DNA of 64,000 bases from Sphingobacteriales bacterium (lineage in GTDB: Bacteria > Bacteroidota > Bacteroidia > Chitinophagales > UBA2359), in the NCBI GenBank assembly GCA_016706405.1, contig JADJJT010000002.1, forward strand, positions 868,001 to 932,000, in the 5' to 3' direction. Position numbers and translations under genes: made by a program. The notes under the pieces are model-generated. The model made no database searches. It was not told where the DNA came from and worked only from the letters and a program-made list of their open reading frames with translations. This document shows positions 7,736 to 16,059 of this stretch, piece after piece (position 1 is the first letter of the stretch; every line of letters begins with the position of its first letter).

Positions 7736-10594
7736 TTATCGCGCTATGATATAGCGTTGTTTAAGGTCTGTTTGGGTATTGGTTATGCGCGCAAAATACA
7801 CGCCATTGGCTATATTGGCGGGTATTGCCAACTGTGATATACTGCTTTTTATGGTTTGTTGCCATACCACCTGCCCTAGCACATTGTATAAACTAAACTG
7901 CGCAGCGCTGCTGCCAGCAGGTAATACTATGGCTATACTGCTGCCATTTTTTAAAGGGTTGGGGTATAAAAACTGGTTGCCATTTGCTAAGGCAGTTCGC
8001 AGTTTGGGCAGGGTTTTTCCGGCGGTATCGGTTTGGTTGGGTAAAACGGGGTAAATAAATGTCTTGTTAATAAACTGGTAGGCCGCTTTAGCGTAGCTGC
8101 CCGCTTGCACTGGTTCGGCTGCCAACTGCGCAATAGTGGCATTTTGCACACTATCAGCCGTTAGCCAATGGTTTCCGGTGGTTTGCAAGGTATAGGTTAA
8201 GGTATTAAACTGTTTATATACTTGCTGGTTGGTATTCGTATCGGGTAAATTGGCAATAGCGGAGGCAGCGGTGGTGTCGTTGCTTTGCAACCAAATAGCA
8301 ATTCGTTGTTGTTGGGCGGCGGCATCGGTTTCGTTTGTCAAACTATTTAGGGCTTCGGCAAAATTGCCCTGCTGTACATAATAGGCTACCCGAACCTGCC
8401 GCATTTGGTATCGCTGCCGATTGGTTTCGTAAATTTCGGCTTGTTTTGCTATATAGGCAGGGGTATTAGGGGTTAAACCCGCTAATTGGTTGTTTAAGGT
8501 ATTTAGCTGGGCGGTAATACTGCTGTATGCTTCGTTGCAAGGCGGTTGCGGGCAGTAATTATCGGGCATACAATCAGGGCTATAAGGAATATTGGTGGGG
8601 GTGATGGTTATTTTATTGCCGGCATCTTCGTTGCAAGTGGGTATATACTGCGCTACGGTATGGTGAAAATATTCGTAGGGCATAGCCATGGGGTCGGCAA
8701 TAAGGTGTAGGGCGGGGTTATTGCTATTGGCACAATCGAGGGTAAATACATTTCCGGCGGGTTTTTGTTCAGAACCTTGTAAAGCGGCTATACTGGGTAC
8801 CCCAAGGTTGGGGTTTAAGTGCAAGGCTATGCAATCCGTTACGTTTATATTATTATTGCAAAGTATGCTGGCGCCGTCGTTAATGCCTTGTGCGCCAACG
8901 CCTTCGGTGAGGTATTCAAAGCGATTTTTTTTCACCTCGTAAGGTTGTTCAAAATTACCCGTATTTGTTAACACCACGCCAAAATTTTGGTAGTTATTGG
9001 CAGTATTGCCCCTTACTATTTTATTGTGTAAAATACTGCTGTGCAGGGCACCGTCGTTGTATATTCCGGCACAATCGACATCAACAGGCAGGCTTATCAG
9101 GTTGTTGGTTACGGTTGCCTTGTTGGTGCCGCTTAGTATAATTGCATAGCGGTTATTGTTAAAAATATTGGCGGTTTGGGGGTTATAAACTTCGCCAAGA
9201 CCAATACTTATGGGGGTAATAAGCCCAGTGCCGGTGGCGTGTACGCCCGAAACACAGTTGTTAAACGTGTTTTGATTGCTAATGGTATAGCTGGCGTCAA
9301 TACTATATATACCGCGAATGGTAGGGTCTATGCCATTTAGCAAGGTGGCTGGGAAACTAAACGTACAGTGGTTAAATTTAATGCCTTTGGTTTCCCACAT
9401 GGTTATATGTGCCCATGGGTTAATGGGTAAGGTGTTGTCGGTGGTTATTTCAAATAAGCAGTTGTTAAACTGGCTAATATTATCGGGTTCGAACTTCATA
9501 AACTCAACGGCACGACCGTTGTTTCTGAACGTAGAATTTTCGGCATAAACAATACCGCCGTAATAGTTGGGGTTGCTGCCAAACTGCCCAATTTCGTCGG
9601 TGCGTTTAGTGGTAATGGCGGTGTTGGTGCTTGCGATGGTGGCATTTTGTAGCACTACTACGCCGTGGTAATATTCGTTGTAGGGGTAGGTTCCGGTAAT
9701 AAAATCGTTTGGGTTGGTAGGGTGGACATTAAAGAGGGGGTTGTCGGCACCGTGTACTTCAATACCTTGCCATATATTACCTAAACAGTCGTTACCTTTA
9801 AGGGTGGCATTTTTTACAATTAGTTTGCCTCCTCGCTCAACAATAATACCGCTATTGGGGGTCATAAACTCAATAGTGCAGTTTTGTATGGTTAGTTCGT
9901 AGCCATTGGGTATTACCACTTTGCCGTTTATGCGGTTATTGATTGACCAAACAGGAAAATGGTGGTCGTGGTTAACTACGGGTAAATCGGGCGAGCCAAT
10001 TGTTGCGAGGTCTTCTCCGGTTATTGTTATTCCGGATTCTGAAATAGTAGTAGGCATATTTATTTCAACAGGTATAATGGTTAAGTTGTTATCGTACCGC
10101 TCTTCTTTAAAAATTTCTTTTGGGTTCACATGCAGCACCACATAGTATTTTTCGTTTGGGTCGAAAACTTCATTGCAGTTTAACATAATATGGTTTCCCG
10201 ATGTTTCTGAGCCATACAAGTCCATAAATCCGGGCGAATGTCCTAGTCGCACCTCCGGATTATTGCAATCCCAATACGGTCCGCCTAAGGCGTAATTATC
10301 GTAATCTGCCAGTTTATTTTTAAGCAAACTGGGGTTGTCCCAAATAGACCAGTTGGGGTCTTGCCAAGGGTTGGCATACAACGGGTTCGAGGTTGTTTGC
10401 GCTGGGTAGTTTGCCAATATATCGGTAATGGTTTGGTCGTTTGGGTTGTTGCTATAACTTAATAGGTCGGTAGCACTAAACGGGCGCGAGCAAACGGCAT
10501 TGTTGCCGTCGCTTACGCAAAAACTTAGTTTTTCGGTTTTGCCTAAAACATCCCATGTTCGAGGGTCGTCGTTGTTAAAATTGCGTTTGCGCAA
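7736..10594 (-). CDS. C-terminal part of a lysyl oxidase/beta-helix T9SS protein (separated by an in-frame TGA)
   Basis: Same frame as 10607-11575, separated only by TGA at 10607-10609. The apparent TTG start is therefore not the real one. It begins with the rest of a lysyl oxidase domain (KTEKLSFCVSDG, then YVVLHVNPKEIFKEERYDNN), followed by a right-handed beta-helix region with many Asn/Gly-rich turns, a Gln-rich helical stretch, and a T9SS sorting domain (YPNPLKNGSS ... GVYFARITN ... QRYIIAR). If translated alone it would lack a signal peptide. The whole reading frame spans 1279 codons before the stop. Either a nonsense mutation or a base-call error explains the split. Confidence 0.8.
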   Translation of the reverse strand: MRKRNFNNDDPRTWDVLGKTEKLSFCVSDGNNAVCSRPFSATDLLSYSNNPNDQTITDILANYPAQTTSNPLYANPWQDPNWSIWDNPSLLKNKLADYDNYALGGPYWDCNNPEVRLGHSPGFMDLYGSETSGNHIMLNCNEVFDPNEKYYVVLHVNPKEIFKEERYDNNLTIIPVEINMPTTISESGITITGEDLATIGSPDLPVVNHDHHFPVWSINNRINGKVVIPNGYELTIQNCTIEFMTPNSGIIVERGGKLIVKNATLKGNDCLGNIWQGIEVHGADNPLFNVHPTNPNDFITGTYPYNEYYHGVVVLQNATIASTNTAITTKRTDEIGQFGSNPNYYGGIVYAENSTFRNNGRAVEFMKFEPDNISQFNNCLFEITTDNTLPINPWAHITMWETKGIKFNHCTFSFPATLLNGIDPTIRGIYSIDASYTISNQNTFNNCVSGVHATGTGLITPISIGLGEVYNPQTANIFNNNRYAIILSGTNKATVTNNLISLPVDVDCAGIYNDGALHSSILHNKIVRGNTANNYQNFGVVLTNTGNFEQPYEVKKNRFEYLTEGVGAQGINDGASILCNNNINVTDCIALHLNPNLGVPSIAALQGSEQKPAGNVFTLDCANSNNPALHLIADPMAMPYEYFHHTVAQYIPTCNEDAGNKITITPTNIPYSPDCMPDNYCPQPPCNEAYSSITAQLNTLNNQLAGLTPNTPAYIAKQAEIYETNRQRYQMRQVRVAYYVQQGNFAEALNSLTNETDAAAQQQRIAIWLQSNDTTAASAIANLPDTNTNQQVYKQFNTLTYTLQTTGNHWLTADSVQNATIAQLAAEPVQAGSYAKAAYQFINKTFIYPVLPNQTDTAGKTLPKLRTALANGNQFLYPNPLKNGSSIAIVLPAGSSAAQFSLYNVLGQVVWQQTIKSSISQLAIPANIANGVYFARITNTQTDLKQRYIIAR

Positions 10595-10606
10595 ACTAAT
10601 TTCTAC

Positions 10607-11575
10607 TCAGTTTTCAACATGTAAATGGTCGTGTTCGGGGTGTGTAATCATATACATTTTGGGGTCGGTATGCGCCGTTTTAACTAATTCGTTTTCTCCG
10701 TCAATGGTTGGCATTTTTTTGTAAATATACTGTTCTAATTTTTGTTTTTTAATATATCCAAGGGGGCAGGGTGCCGTTTCGGTTGATGGTTCACAAGCAG
10801 CCGAGCCTTCAATAGGGCAGCATACATAGTCGTTGGTGCCTTTTAGCTCAATGGGTCCGTGGCCAAGGTTTCCCAAGTCGCTGGATATTAGTAGTTTTAA
10901 GGTAAAGGGGTCAAAATGTACTCCTTTCATTATAGTACCCTGATAATTTACCTTGTAATTAGACGAAGACCAAGGCGAGGGTATTAAATCCGGAAGCAAT
11001 AAGCAGTCTTCTGTTAGTCCTTCGTCTGAACAAACGCAGGCAGTGGCTTTGCCTGTTTTTGCTTGTACTGCACAGGTTGATAGTTGAAAACAATGCGGTT
11101 CAATACATGGAGTATTCGTCCAATCATCGTAACAAGAAAACAAGCCAGCAGCGTATTGATTTGTGCCACAACCTTGGTTGTTTTCGGTTGGGCTGCAACT
11201 TGGGTCGGTATTATCTGGGCAAACCATGTTTTCTATCGCGTATTTGGGAAGGCTTTTAAAAGTGTTACCTTGGTTTTGGGCTTCTTCATTTACATAATGT
11301 ACCGCATCAATATTGGGGTCTTGCGTTATGCAGTTGTATTCTTTTTGAAAATCGTACAGGTAATTTTGCGCTAACAAGGGGGTTCTCTGCGTTATTATTG
11401 CCATACTAAGCAATAGTAGTAGTATCTTTGTGGTCTTTAAATTGTTGGGCTGTTGGGCTGTTGGGCTTTTGGGCTGTTGGGCTGTTGGGCTGTTGGGCTG
11501 TTGGGCTGTTGGGCTGTTGGGCTGTTGGGCTGTTGTAGGTATAGAGCCTACAAATTTAAGAAAAAAATTTTTCAT
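10607..11575 (-). CDS. N-terminal part of the same lysyl oxidase/beta-helix T9SS protein
   Basis: Contains LLPDLIPSPW, DLGNLGHGPIELKG and the copper-site motif HPEHDHLHVEN, which match the bacterial lysyl oxidase family; the next codon is TGA where homologues commonly carry an aromatic residue (TGG to TGA needs one change). The start ATG at 11575 precedes a run of QPNSPTAQ repeats coded by an 8-nt tandem array, and only then comes the hydrophobic export segment (KILLLLLSMAIITQ...LLAQ). Copy-number changes in the array would shift the frame, so production may be switchable. The role could be oxidative cross-linking of surface polymers, by inference from the family. Confidence 0.8.
   Translation of the reverse strand: MKNFFLKFVGSIPTTAQQPNSPTAQQPNSPTAQQPKSPTAQQPNNLKTTKILLLLLSMAIITQRTPLLAQNYLYDFQKEYNCITQDPNIDAVHYVNEEAQNQGNTFKSLPKYAIENMVCPDNTDPSCSPTENNQGCGTNQYAAGLFSCYDDWTNTPCIEPHCFQLSTCAVQAKTGKATACVCSDEGLTEDCLLLPDLIPSPWSSSNYKVNYQGTIMKGVHFDPFTLKLLISSDLGNLGHGPIELKGTNDYVCCPIEGSAACEPSTETAPCPLGYIKKQKLEQYIYKKMPTIDGENELVKTAHTDPKMYMITHPEHDHLHVEN
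11444..11534 (-). repeat. Octanucleotide tandem array inside the start of a secreted-protein gene
   Basis: About eleven units of GTTGGGCT on the plus strand (AGCCCAAC on the coding strand), with one variant unit. Eight is not a multiple of three; three units make the 8-residue peptide QPNSPTAQ. The array lies between the start codon and the export signal, the arrangement found in phase-variable genes. Confidence 0.9.
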
Positions 11576-11583
11576 TTAAAATG

Positions 11584-11950
11584 TTTTTTTTGAAGTTAAA
11601 AAATTGGTTTGGTTTGTGGTTTTTTATCCGGATTTTGTCAGAACCACTGATTTAGCGGATTAACGGATTAGTAGGATTTCGCCATCATCCCCTCCGCTGG
11701 AGGGGCGCAGGGGTGGGTTCATCTTCCGGATGAGGGGAAGTGGGGGCAAATACAAAGCGGTGAGCTGCGGCTTAGTATTTACCCCAGCGCTTGCTTAAAG
11801 TGTAGCAAGTGCCGGTGCGGGAGGAAGTGTTAAAAATCATAGCAAACGGCGGTTAAATTGTGAGCGAAAAATTAAGCCTTAATATATAGAAACGGCTATA
11901 TGTGGTAAATGTACGACACTTTATTTTAGCCTGTATGTATTAGGCTAAAT
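11584..11950. repeat. Dispersed intergenic repeat, copy A
   Basis: About 370 bp directly upstream of the leftward lysyl oxidase gene. It aligns throughout with the region upstream of the T9SS gene at 50631-51983 (copy B, 52027-53430, split by an IS982-like element). Shared landmarks include AACCACTGAT, CGGATTAACGGATTAG, CTTCCGGATGAGG, GGGGCAAATACAA, TAGTATTTAC and AATCATAGCAAA. No coding frame is evident. It may carry the promoter. Confidence 0.75.
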
Positions 11951-12080
11951 TTAATTTGCGAAATCATTGGTTCAAACGCTTTTTTAGAAGAAAATTCTTG
12001 AGATGAATTAATTTTGAAGATATGCTTAATTTAAAGCATTTATTTCTCATCCAACGTGCAGCCAATCAGCGCAAAACAAA

Positions 12081-12123
12081 AGCCGCTTGTGGTGCAATTA
12101 TTTTTGCAGGGCAACAAGCGGCT
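12081..12123 (-). terminator. Rho-independent terminator of tmRNA
   Basis: On the minus strand AGCCGCTTGT and ACAAGCGGCT form a stem, extended inward by further pairing, followed by TTTTGTTTT. It lies 17 nt after the tmRNA 3' end. Confidence 0.85.
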
Positions 12124-12139
12124 AAATTAACAAAAAGAG

Positions 12140-12522
12140 TGGAGCTGGAGGGAGTCGAACCCTCGTCCAGATAAAGCACCCATAGGCTTTCTACGTGTGT
12201 AGTGCTGCGTTAATTGTAGGGTATAAAACGGGGCAACACTTACCAATTTATACCTTATGCCCTAAGATTTGCTGTTTTGCCGGGCAACTCGAACAGCTAT
12301 TTCGGTTTGAGGGTTATGAAGCCTCGTCCTGCGGGCACAAACCAAACGAAACGGCACGGGGCAGGAACGGAGACTGCTTATGCTTAATCCCTTGGATTAG
12401 GCAGCAAGCTTGTAGCTATAGTCGCCACTTAAAATTTTTACCCATTCGGTTAACGAGCAAATATGGCAAGGCTCGACACGCTTACCTACCAATGTCAATA
12501 CTGTCAATACCAAGGCAGCCCC
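12140..12522 (-). ncRNA. ssrA: tmRNA (transfer-messenger RNA)
   Basis: Rescues stalled ribosomes by trans-translation. The 5' end GGGGCTGCCTTGG and the 3' end GGGTTCGACTCCCTCCAGCTCC form the tRNA-like acceptor and T arms (GGGGCTG pairs with CAGCTCC); CCA is not encoded. The tag frame on the minus strand at 12426-12397 reads GGC GAC TAT AGC TAC AAG CTT GCT GCC TAA, giving GDYSYKLAA. This matches Bacteroidota tags of the G-x-x-x-Y-x-LAA kind, with Lys before LAA. The upstream border of the tag is inferred from that pattern. An ORF on the opposite strand here is a shadow. Confidence 0.95.
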
Positions 12523-12961
12523 AAGTATAAAAATAAAGTTTTGGTAGTTTTTAACAATTCTTTTTTGCTGGTTGTATTAGTTTTTAGGTACAAAATTCGT
12601 TTAAAAAGTTAAACAAAGGGGGCAATAATATAGTTCGTTTTAAGTAAAATATTTTTTAGGGTTTTGATTTGGCGATTCAAAATAATTAATTGCCGTCTCA
12701 CGAGGTTTATTTTCGTGGCTGTAAGTTTACCATAAACTACAAGTCGGAATAAAAAGTTCCTAAAATGAAAATTTTATTAAAAATAAGGCGATATTCAGTT
12801 TACGGGCTGCTTAGGTTTAAACAGAAAATTGTTTGCAAACAAAAAAAACTCCGGATGAATATTCTTGCCAAAACCTTTAAGCATAAGGCCGTCAATATAT
12901 CCACCCGGAGAAACCTATTTAATTTCTTTTCTGTTTATCGCTTTGATTTATTTTGTTTTGC
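12523..12961. other. Intergenic region between tmRNA and htrA
   Basis: AT-rich, about 440 bases. It should hold the tmRNA promoter on the minus strand (TTTATTTTTATACTTG just before the 5' end) and the 3' end of the htrA transcript. A 66-codon frame on the plus strand (12765-12965) is Lys/Phe-rich and not convincing. Confidence 0.45.
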
Positions 12962-14452
12962 TTAGTTAGGCATTTTGAATGCGTATTGATAAACCGAATT
13001 TGGCCTATTCATATAAAATCCTTCTAAACGCACAACATTGTTATTAGCATTGGCAATGGTTTCTTCAAAATCGTCAATACTTGCAACTGGTTCGTTGTTA
13101 ATATTGGTAATAATAAATCCGGGTCTAATATCTGTATAATAGCCAATTAGTCCATTGGTGGCAATTTTATCTACTTTTAAACCACCGCTAATACCTAATT
13201 TTTGTACTTCGTCTGATCCAAGTTCGCTAAGTCCTACGCCAAGCTCATCGTAAACCTTGGTGTTGCCGGCTGCACTGCTAAAGTTTTTAAAGTCGTTTTC
13301 TCCGGCCAATACAATATTAAATTGTTTTTCGCTGCCGCTTCTGTTTACAGCTACATTCACCGTTTCTCCGGGGCGTTTGCGTGCCACTAATTCCAACAAT
13401 CTCGACTGGGTTTGAACAGTATTGCCATCAATGCCAACAATAACATCACCTTCGCGGAGGCCAACTTTTTCGGCGCTGGTTCCGGGCTGAACACCTGCCA
13501 CATAAACGCCTTGGGTAATATTTAACGATTTAGATTTGGCCAGCTCGTTATTTACCTCTTGGATGCTAACGCCTAAATAACCGCGTTGTACTTTTCCGGA
13601 GGTGCGCAAATCTTCGACAATTTTCTTAACAATATTAGCCGGAATGGCAAAGGCATATCCGGCATAGCTACCCGTAGGCGAGGCTATAGCGGTGTTAATG
13701 CCCACCAACTCGCCTTGCAAGTTTACCAAGGCACCGCCCGAGTTTCCGGGATTTACGGCGGCATCGGTTTGTATAAACGATTCAATAGCTCGTTTGTCTT
13801 TTAAAATATGAATATTGCGGCCAATAGCACTAACAATACCTGCGGTAGCTGTTGAGCTTAAATTAAGCGGGTTTCCGACAGCCAGCACCCATTCGCCTAC
13901 TTTAACTTGGTCAGAGTTTGCATAGGTTACAGCTTGCAAACCTGTTGCGTCAATTTTTATGACGGCCAAATCGGTCGAGGGGTCGCGGCCAACCACTTTG
14001 GCTTCAAATTTGCGTTGGTCGTGTAACGTAATTTCTAATTTATCGGCGCCATCTACTACGTGATTATTGGTAACAATATAGCCATCGGCATCAATAATTA
14101 CCCCCGACCCGGTAGCTTCGCCGCCACGCGGGCGAGAAAAATCGTCGTTATCAAAAAACGGAAAACCCCAAAATTGGTTGCCATTATTGGTAGTATTTGC
14201 AATTTCGGTGGCTTTAATATGTACTACGGCTGGCGTAGTTTTTGAGGCAGCCAGCGTAAAATCGACTGGGGCAAATGCACCGTTTGTAGTGCTAACATTT
14301 TGTTGCCCAAAACTGGTAAAAGTAGCAGGGGTTGTTTGCCCCTCGGCGCTAACATTAATAATTTTTTTATCAAGACTAAAGGCTTTATATGCGCCTAAAG
14401 TAATAACACTACCTAAAGCGGCGGCAAGTAACAATTGACCGAAGCGTGCCAT
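12962..14452 (-). CDS. degP: HtrA/DegP-type periplasmic serine protease with two PDZ domains
   Basis: Envelope protease/chaperone that degrades or refolds damaged exported proteins. An N-terminal membrane or signal segment (about 5-25) precedes a trypsin-like domain with catalytic His131 (TNNHVV), Asp161 (STDLAVIKI) and Ser238 (GNSGGAL). PDZ1 follows at about 280-375 (RGYLGVSIQEV ... GLREGDVIVGIDG) and a more diverged PDZ2 at about 395-490. The length of 496 aa fits Do-type proteases. It is monocistronic; a TCCGGA palindrome lies inside the gene. Confidence 0.95.
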   Translation of the reverse strand: MARFGQLLLAAALGSVITLGAYKAFSLDKKIINVSAEGQTTPATFTSFGQQNVSTTNGAFAPVDFTLAASKTTPAVVHIKATEIANTTNNGNQFWGFPFFDNDDFSRPRGGEATGSGVIIDADGYIVTNNHVVDGADKLEITLHDQRKFEAKVVGRDPSTDLAVIKIDATGLQAVTYANSDQVKVGEWVLAVGNPLNLSSTATAGIVSAIGRNIHILKDKRAIESFIQTDAAVNPGNSGGALVNLQGELVGINTAIASPTGSYAGYAFAIPANIVKKIVEDLRTSGKVQRGYLGVSIQEVNNELAKSKSLNITQGVYVAGVQPGTSAEKVGLREGDVIVGIDGNTVQTQSRLLELVARKRPGETVNVAVNRSGSEKQFNIVLAGENDFKNFSSAAGNTKVYDELGVGLSELGSDEVQKLGISGGLKVDKIATNGLIGYYTDIRPGFIITNINNEPVASIDDFEETIANANNNVVRLEGFYMNRPNSVYQYAFKMPN

Positions 14453-14822
14453 ATTGATTAAATTTAAGTTTGGAATTTGTTAAATAAATGTTGAAGTAAA
14501 GTGTATCTTGTGTTGTATAACTAATTAATTGATTGGTAATGGGGCAAATGGTTAAAAAGTAGCCTGAAAATAATTTTTTATCTCGTCTTAGAAAAACAAA
14601 GCATGAGATTGTAACGCAAAATAAGAGCAAAAGATTTCAACGGCCAAACCGATTAACGTATTTTAACCGGATATTTAAGCATTTTAACAATTTGTATTTA
14701 GTTGCTTAAAATTATGTTACTACGTTGAATAAGATTGCCGTATTACAACGAAAAAAACAGGGAGTTTGTTATCGTATCTCGTTTTATCGGGCATTTTTTA
14801 TCCGGATTTAAACTAAATATCC

Positions 14823-14830
14823 TACCTTTG
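14823..14830 (+). promoter_or_regulatory. Candidate -7 element (TACCTTTG) driving fabD through a repeat-filled leader
   Basis: TACCTTTG fits TANNTTTG exactly. Transcription from here would start near 14840, placing both heptamer arrays (14847-15124) in the 5' untranslated leader of fabD. The stretch 14453-14822 upstream holds nothing else I can identify except one TCCGGA site. Confidence 0.6.
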
Positions 14831-14846
14831 GCACTTGTAATGTTTT

Positions 14847-15051
14847 GGCTGATGGCTAATGGCTGAAGGCTAATGGCTGGTGGCTGGTGGCTAATGGCTG
14901 ATGGCTAATGGCTGAAGGCTAATGGCTGATGGCTAATGGCTGAAGGCTAATGGCTGAAGGCTAAAAGCTAATGGCTAAAAGCTGATGGCTAAAAGCTGAT
15001 GGCTAATGGCTAATGGCTAATGGCTAAAAGCTAATGGCTAATGGCTGATGG
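14847..15051 (+). repeat. Heptamer tandem array GGCTRAW upstream of fabD
   Basis: About 29 units built on GGCTAAT, GGCTGAT, GGCTGAA, GGCTGGT and GGCTAAAA. The series is imperfect but keeps a 7-nt period with some 6- or 8-nt units. It creates many ATG codons followed at once by stops, so it cannot encode a protein but would fill the leader with tiny ORFs. Confidence 0.9.
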
Positions 15052-15056
15052 TAAAT

Positions 15057-15124
15057 AACTAATAACTAATAACTAATAACTAATAACTAATAACTAATAA
15101 CTAATAACTAATAACTAATAACTG
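15057..15124 (+). repeat. Heptamer tandem array AACTAAT next to the fabD start
   Basis: Almost ten perfect copies of AACTAAT, ending 7 nt before the fabD ATG. The ribosome-binding region is thus made of repeat sequence and has no Shine-Dalgarno. Confidence 0.93.
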
Positions 15125-15130
15125 ACAACT

Positions 15131-16009
15131 ATGACAAGGGCTTATTTATTTGCCGGACAAGGCTCGCAAACCGAGGGTATGGGCAACGCCTTAGTAAATT
15201 TAGGAAGTAATGCCCAGCAACTATTAAACGAGGCCGATGCTGTAATGGGTTTTTCACTTAGCGAAGTAATGTGTAATGGCAGCGCCAACGACCTTAAAGC
15301 TACTGCCGTAACACAACCTGCCATGTATGTTTATACGGTTATAAAAGCGCTTACCCTGCCCAATTTTGCCCCCAATATGCTTACGGGGCACTCGTTAGGC
15401 GAATTTTCGGCATTGGCGGCAGCGGGGGCTTTTAGTTTTACCGATGGTTTAAACTTAGTAAAAAAACGCGCCGAAGCTATGCAACGCGCCTGCGAGGCCA
15501 CCCCCTCAACAATGGCTGCCGTTGTAGGGCTTGATAATGATAAGGTAACAGAAATTTGCAATGGTATTACTAACGAAATAGTTGTGGCTGCTAACTTTAA
15601 TTGTCCCGGACAATTGGTTATATCCGGAAGTTTGGCTGGCGTAGCAATGGCATCTGAGTTAATAAAACAAGCCGGAGCGCGCAGCGTAATACCTTTACAA
15701 GTTGGCGGAGCTTTTCATTCGCCGCTTATGCAGCCCGCCCGAGACGAACTGGCTCAGGCAATTAATGACACCCAAATATTGCCGCCCGGCTGCCCTGTGT
15801 ATCAAAATGTTACCGCGCTACCCACCCAAGACCCCGATACAATAAGGCATAATCTTATTGTCCACATGACCTCTCCGGTGCGCTGGCAACAAACCCTCGA
15901 AAATATGATTTTGGACGGAGCAACTGAGTTTTTTGAGTTTAGCCCAAAAGCAACGCTGGCGGCAATGGTTAAACGCACGAACGCAGCATTTACAGCTAAT
16001 TTAATTTAG
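15131..16009 (+). CDS. fabD: Malonyl-CoA:ACP transacylase
   Basis: Transfers the malonyl group from CoA to acyl carrier protein for fatty-acid chain elongation. Residues: GQGSQ near the N-terminus, catalytic Ser88 in GHSLGE, Arg113 (KKRAEAMQ) and His196 in GGAFHSPLM. The length of 292 aa is normal for FabD. It is not clustered with other fab genes here. The 5' leader is made of heptamer arrays, which is unusual for an essential housekeeping gene. Confidence 0.95.
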   Translation: MTRAYLFAGQGSQTEGMGNALVNLGSNAQQLLNEADAVMGFSLSEVMCNGSANDLKATAVTQPAMYVYTVIKALTLPNFAPNMLTGHSLGEFSALAAAGAFSFTDGLNLVKKRAEAMQRACEATPSTMAAVVGLDNDKVTEICNGITNEIVVAANFNCPGQLVISGSLAGVAMASELIKQAGARSVIPLQVGGAFHSPLMQPARDELAQAINDTQILPPGCPVYQNVTALPTQDPDTIRHNLIVHMTSPVRWQQTLENMILDGATEFFEFSPKATLAAMVKRTNAAFTANLI

Positions 16010-16059
16010 CAAAATAACTAATATTTTTTTGATATTTTAAATTAAAAACTTCTATTGCA

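Noticed and set aside
10607..10609. TGA as recoded Trp or selenocysteine
   Set aside because: TGA ends other genes in the window (mobA, the gene ending at 57063), so Trp reassignment is out; the lysyl oxidase context does not call for selenocysteine and no SECIS-like evidence was found.
12195..12530. 111-codon ORF on the plus strand
   Set aside because: It lies antisense to the tmRNA over nearly its full length; the RNA structure and tag explain the sequence.
12765..12965. 66-codon plus-strand ORF before htrA's 3' end
   Set aside because: Lys/Phe-rich with no recognisable motif in an AT-rich spacer, not convincing.
14409..14630. 73-codon minus-strand ORF upstream of htrA
   Set aside because: Overlaps the htrA start in another frame; Cys/Phe-rich, no coding character.
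14847..15124. Possible CRISPR array
   Set aside because: The units are 7 nt with no spacers and no cas genes nearby; it is a plain tandem repeat.
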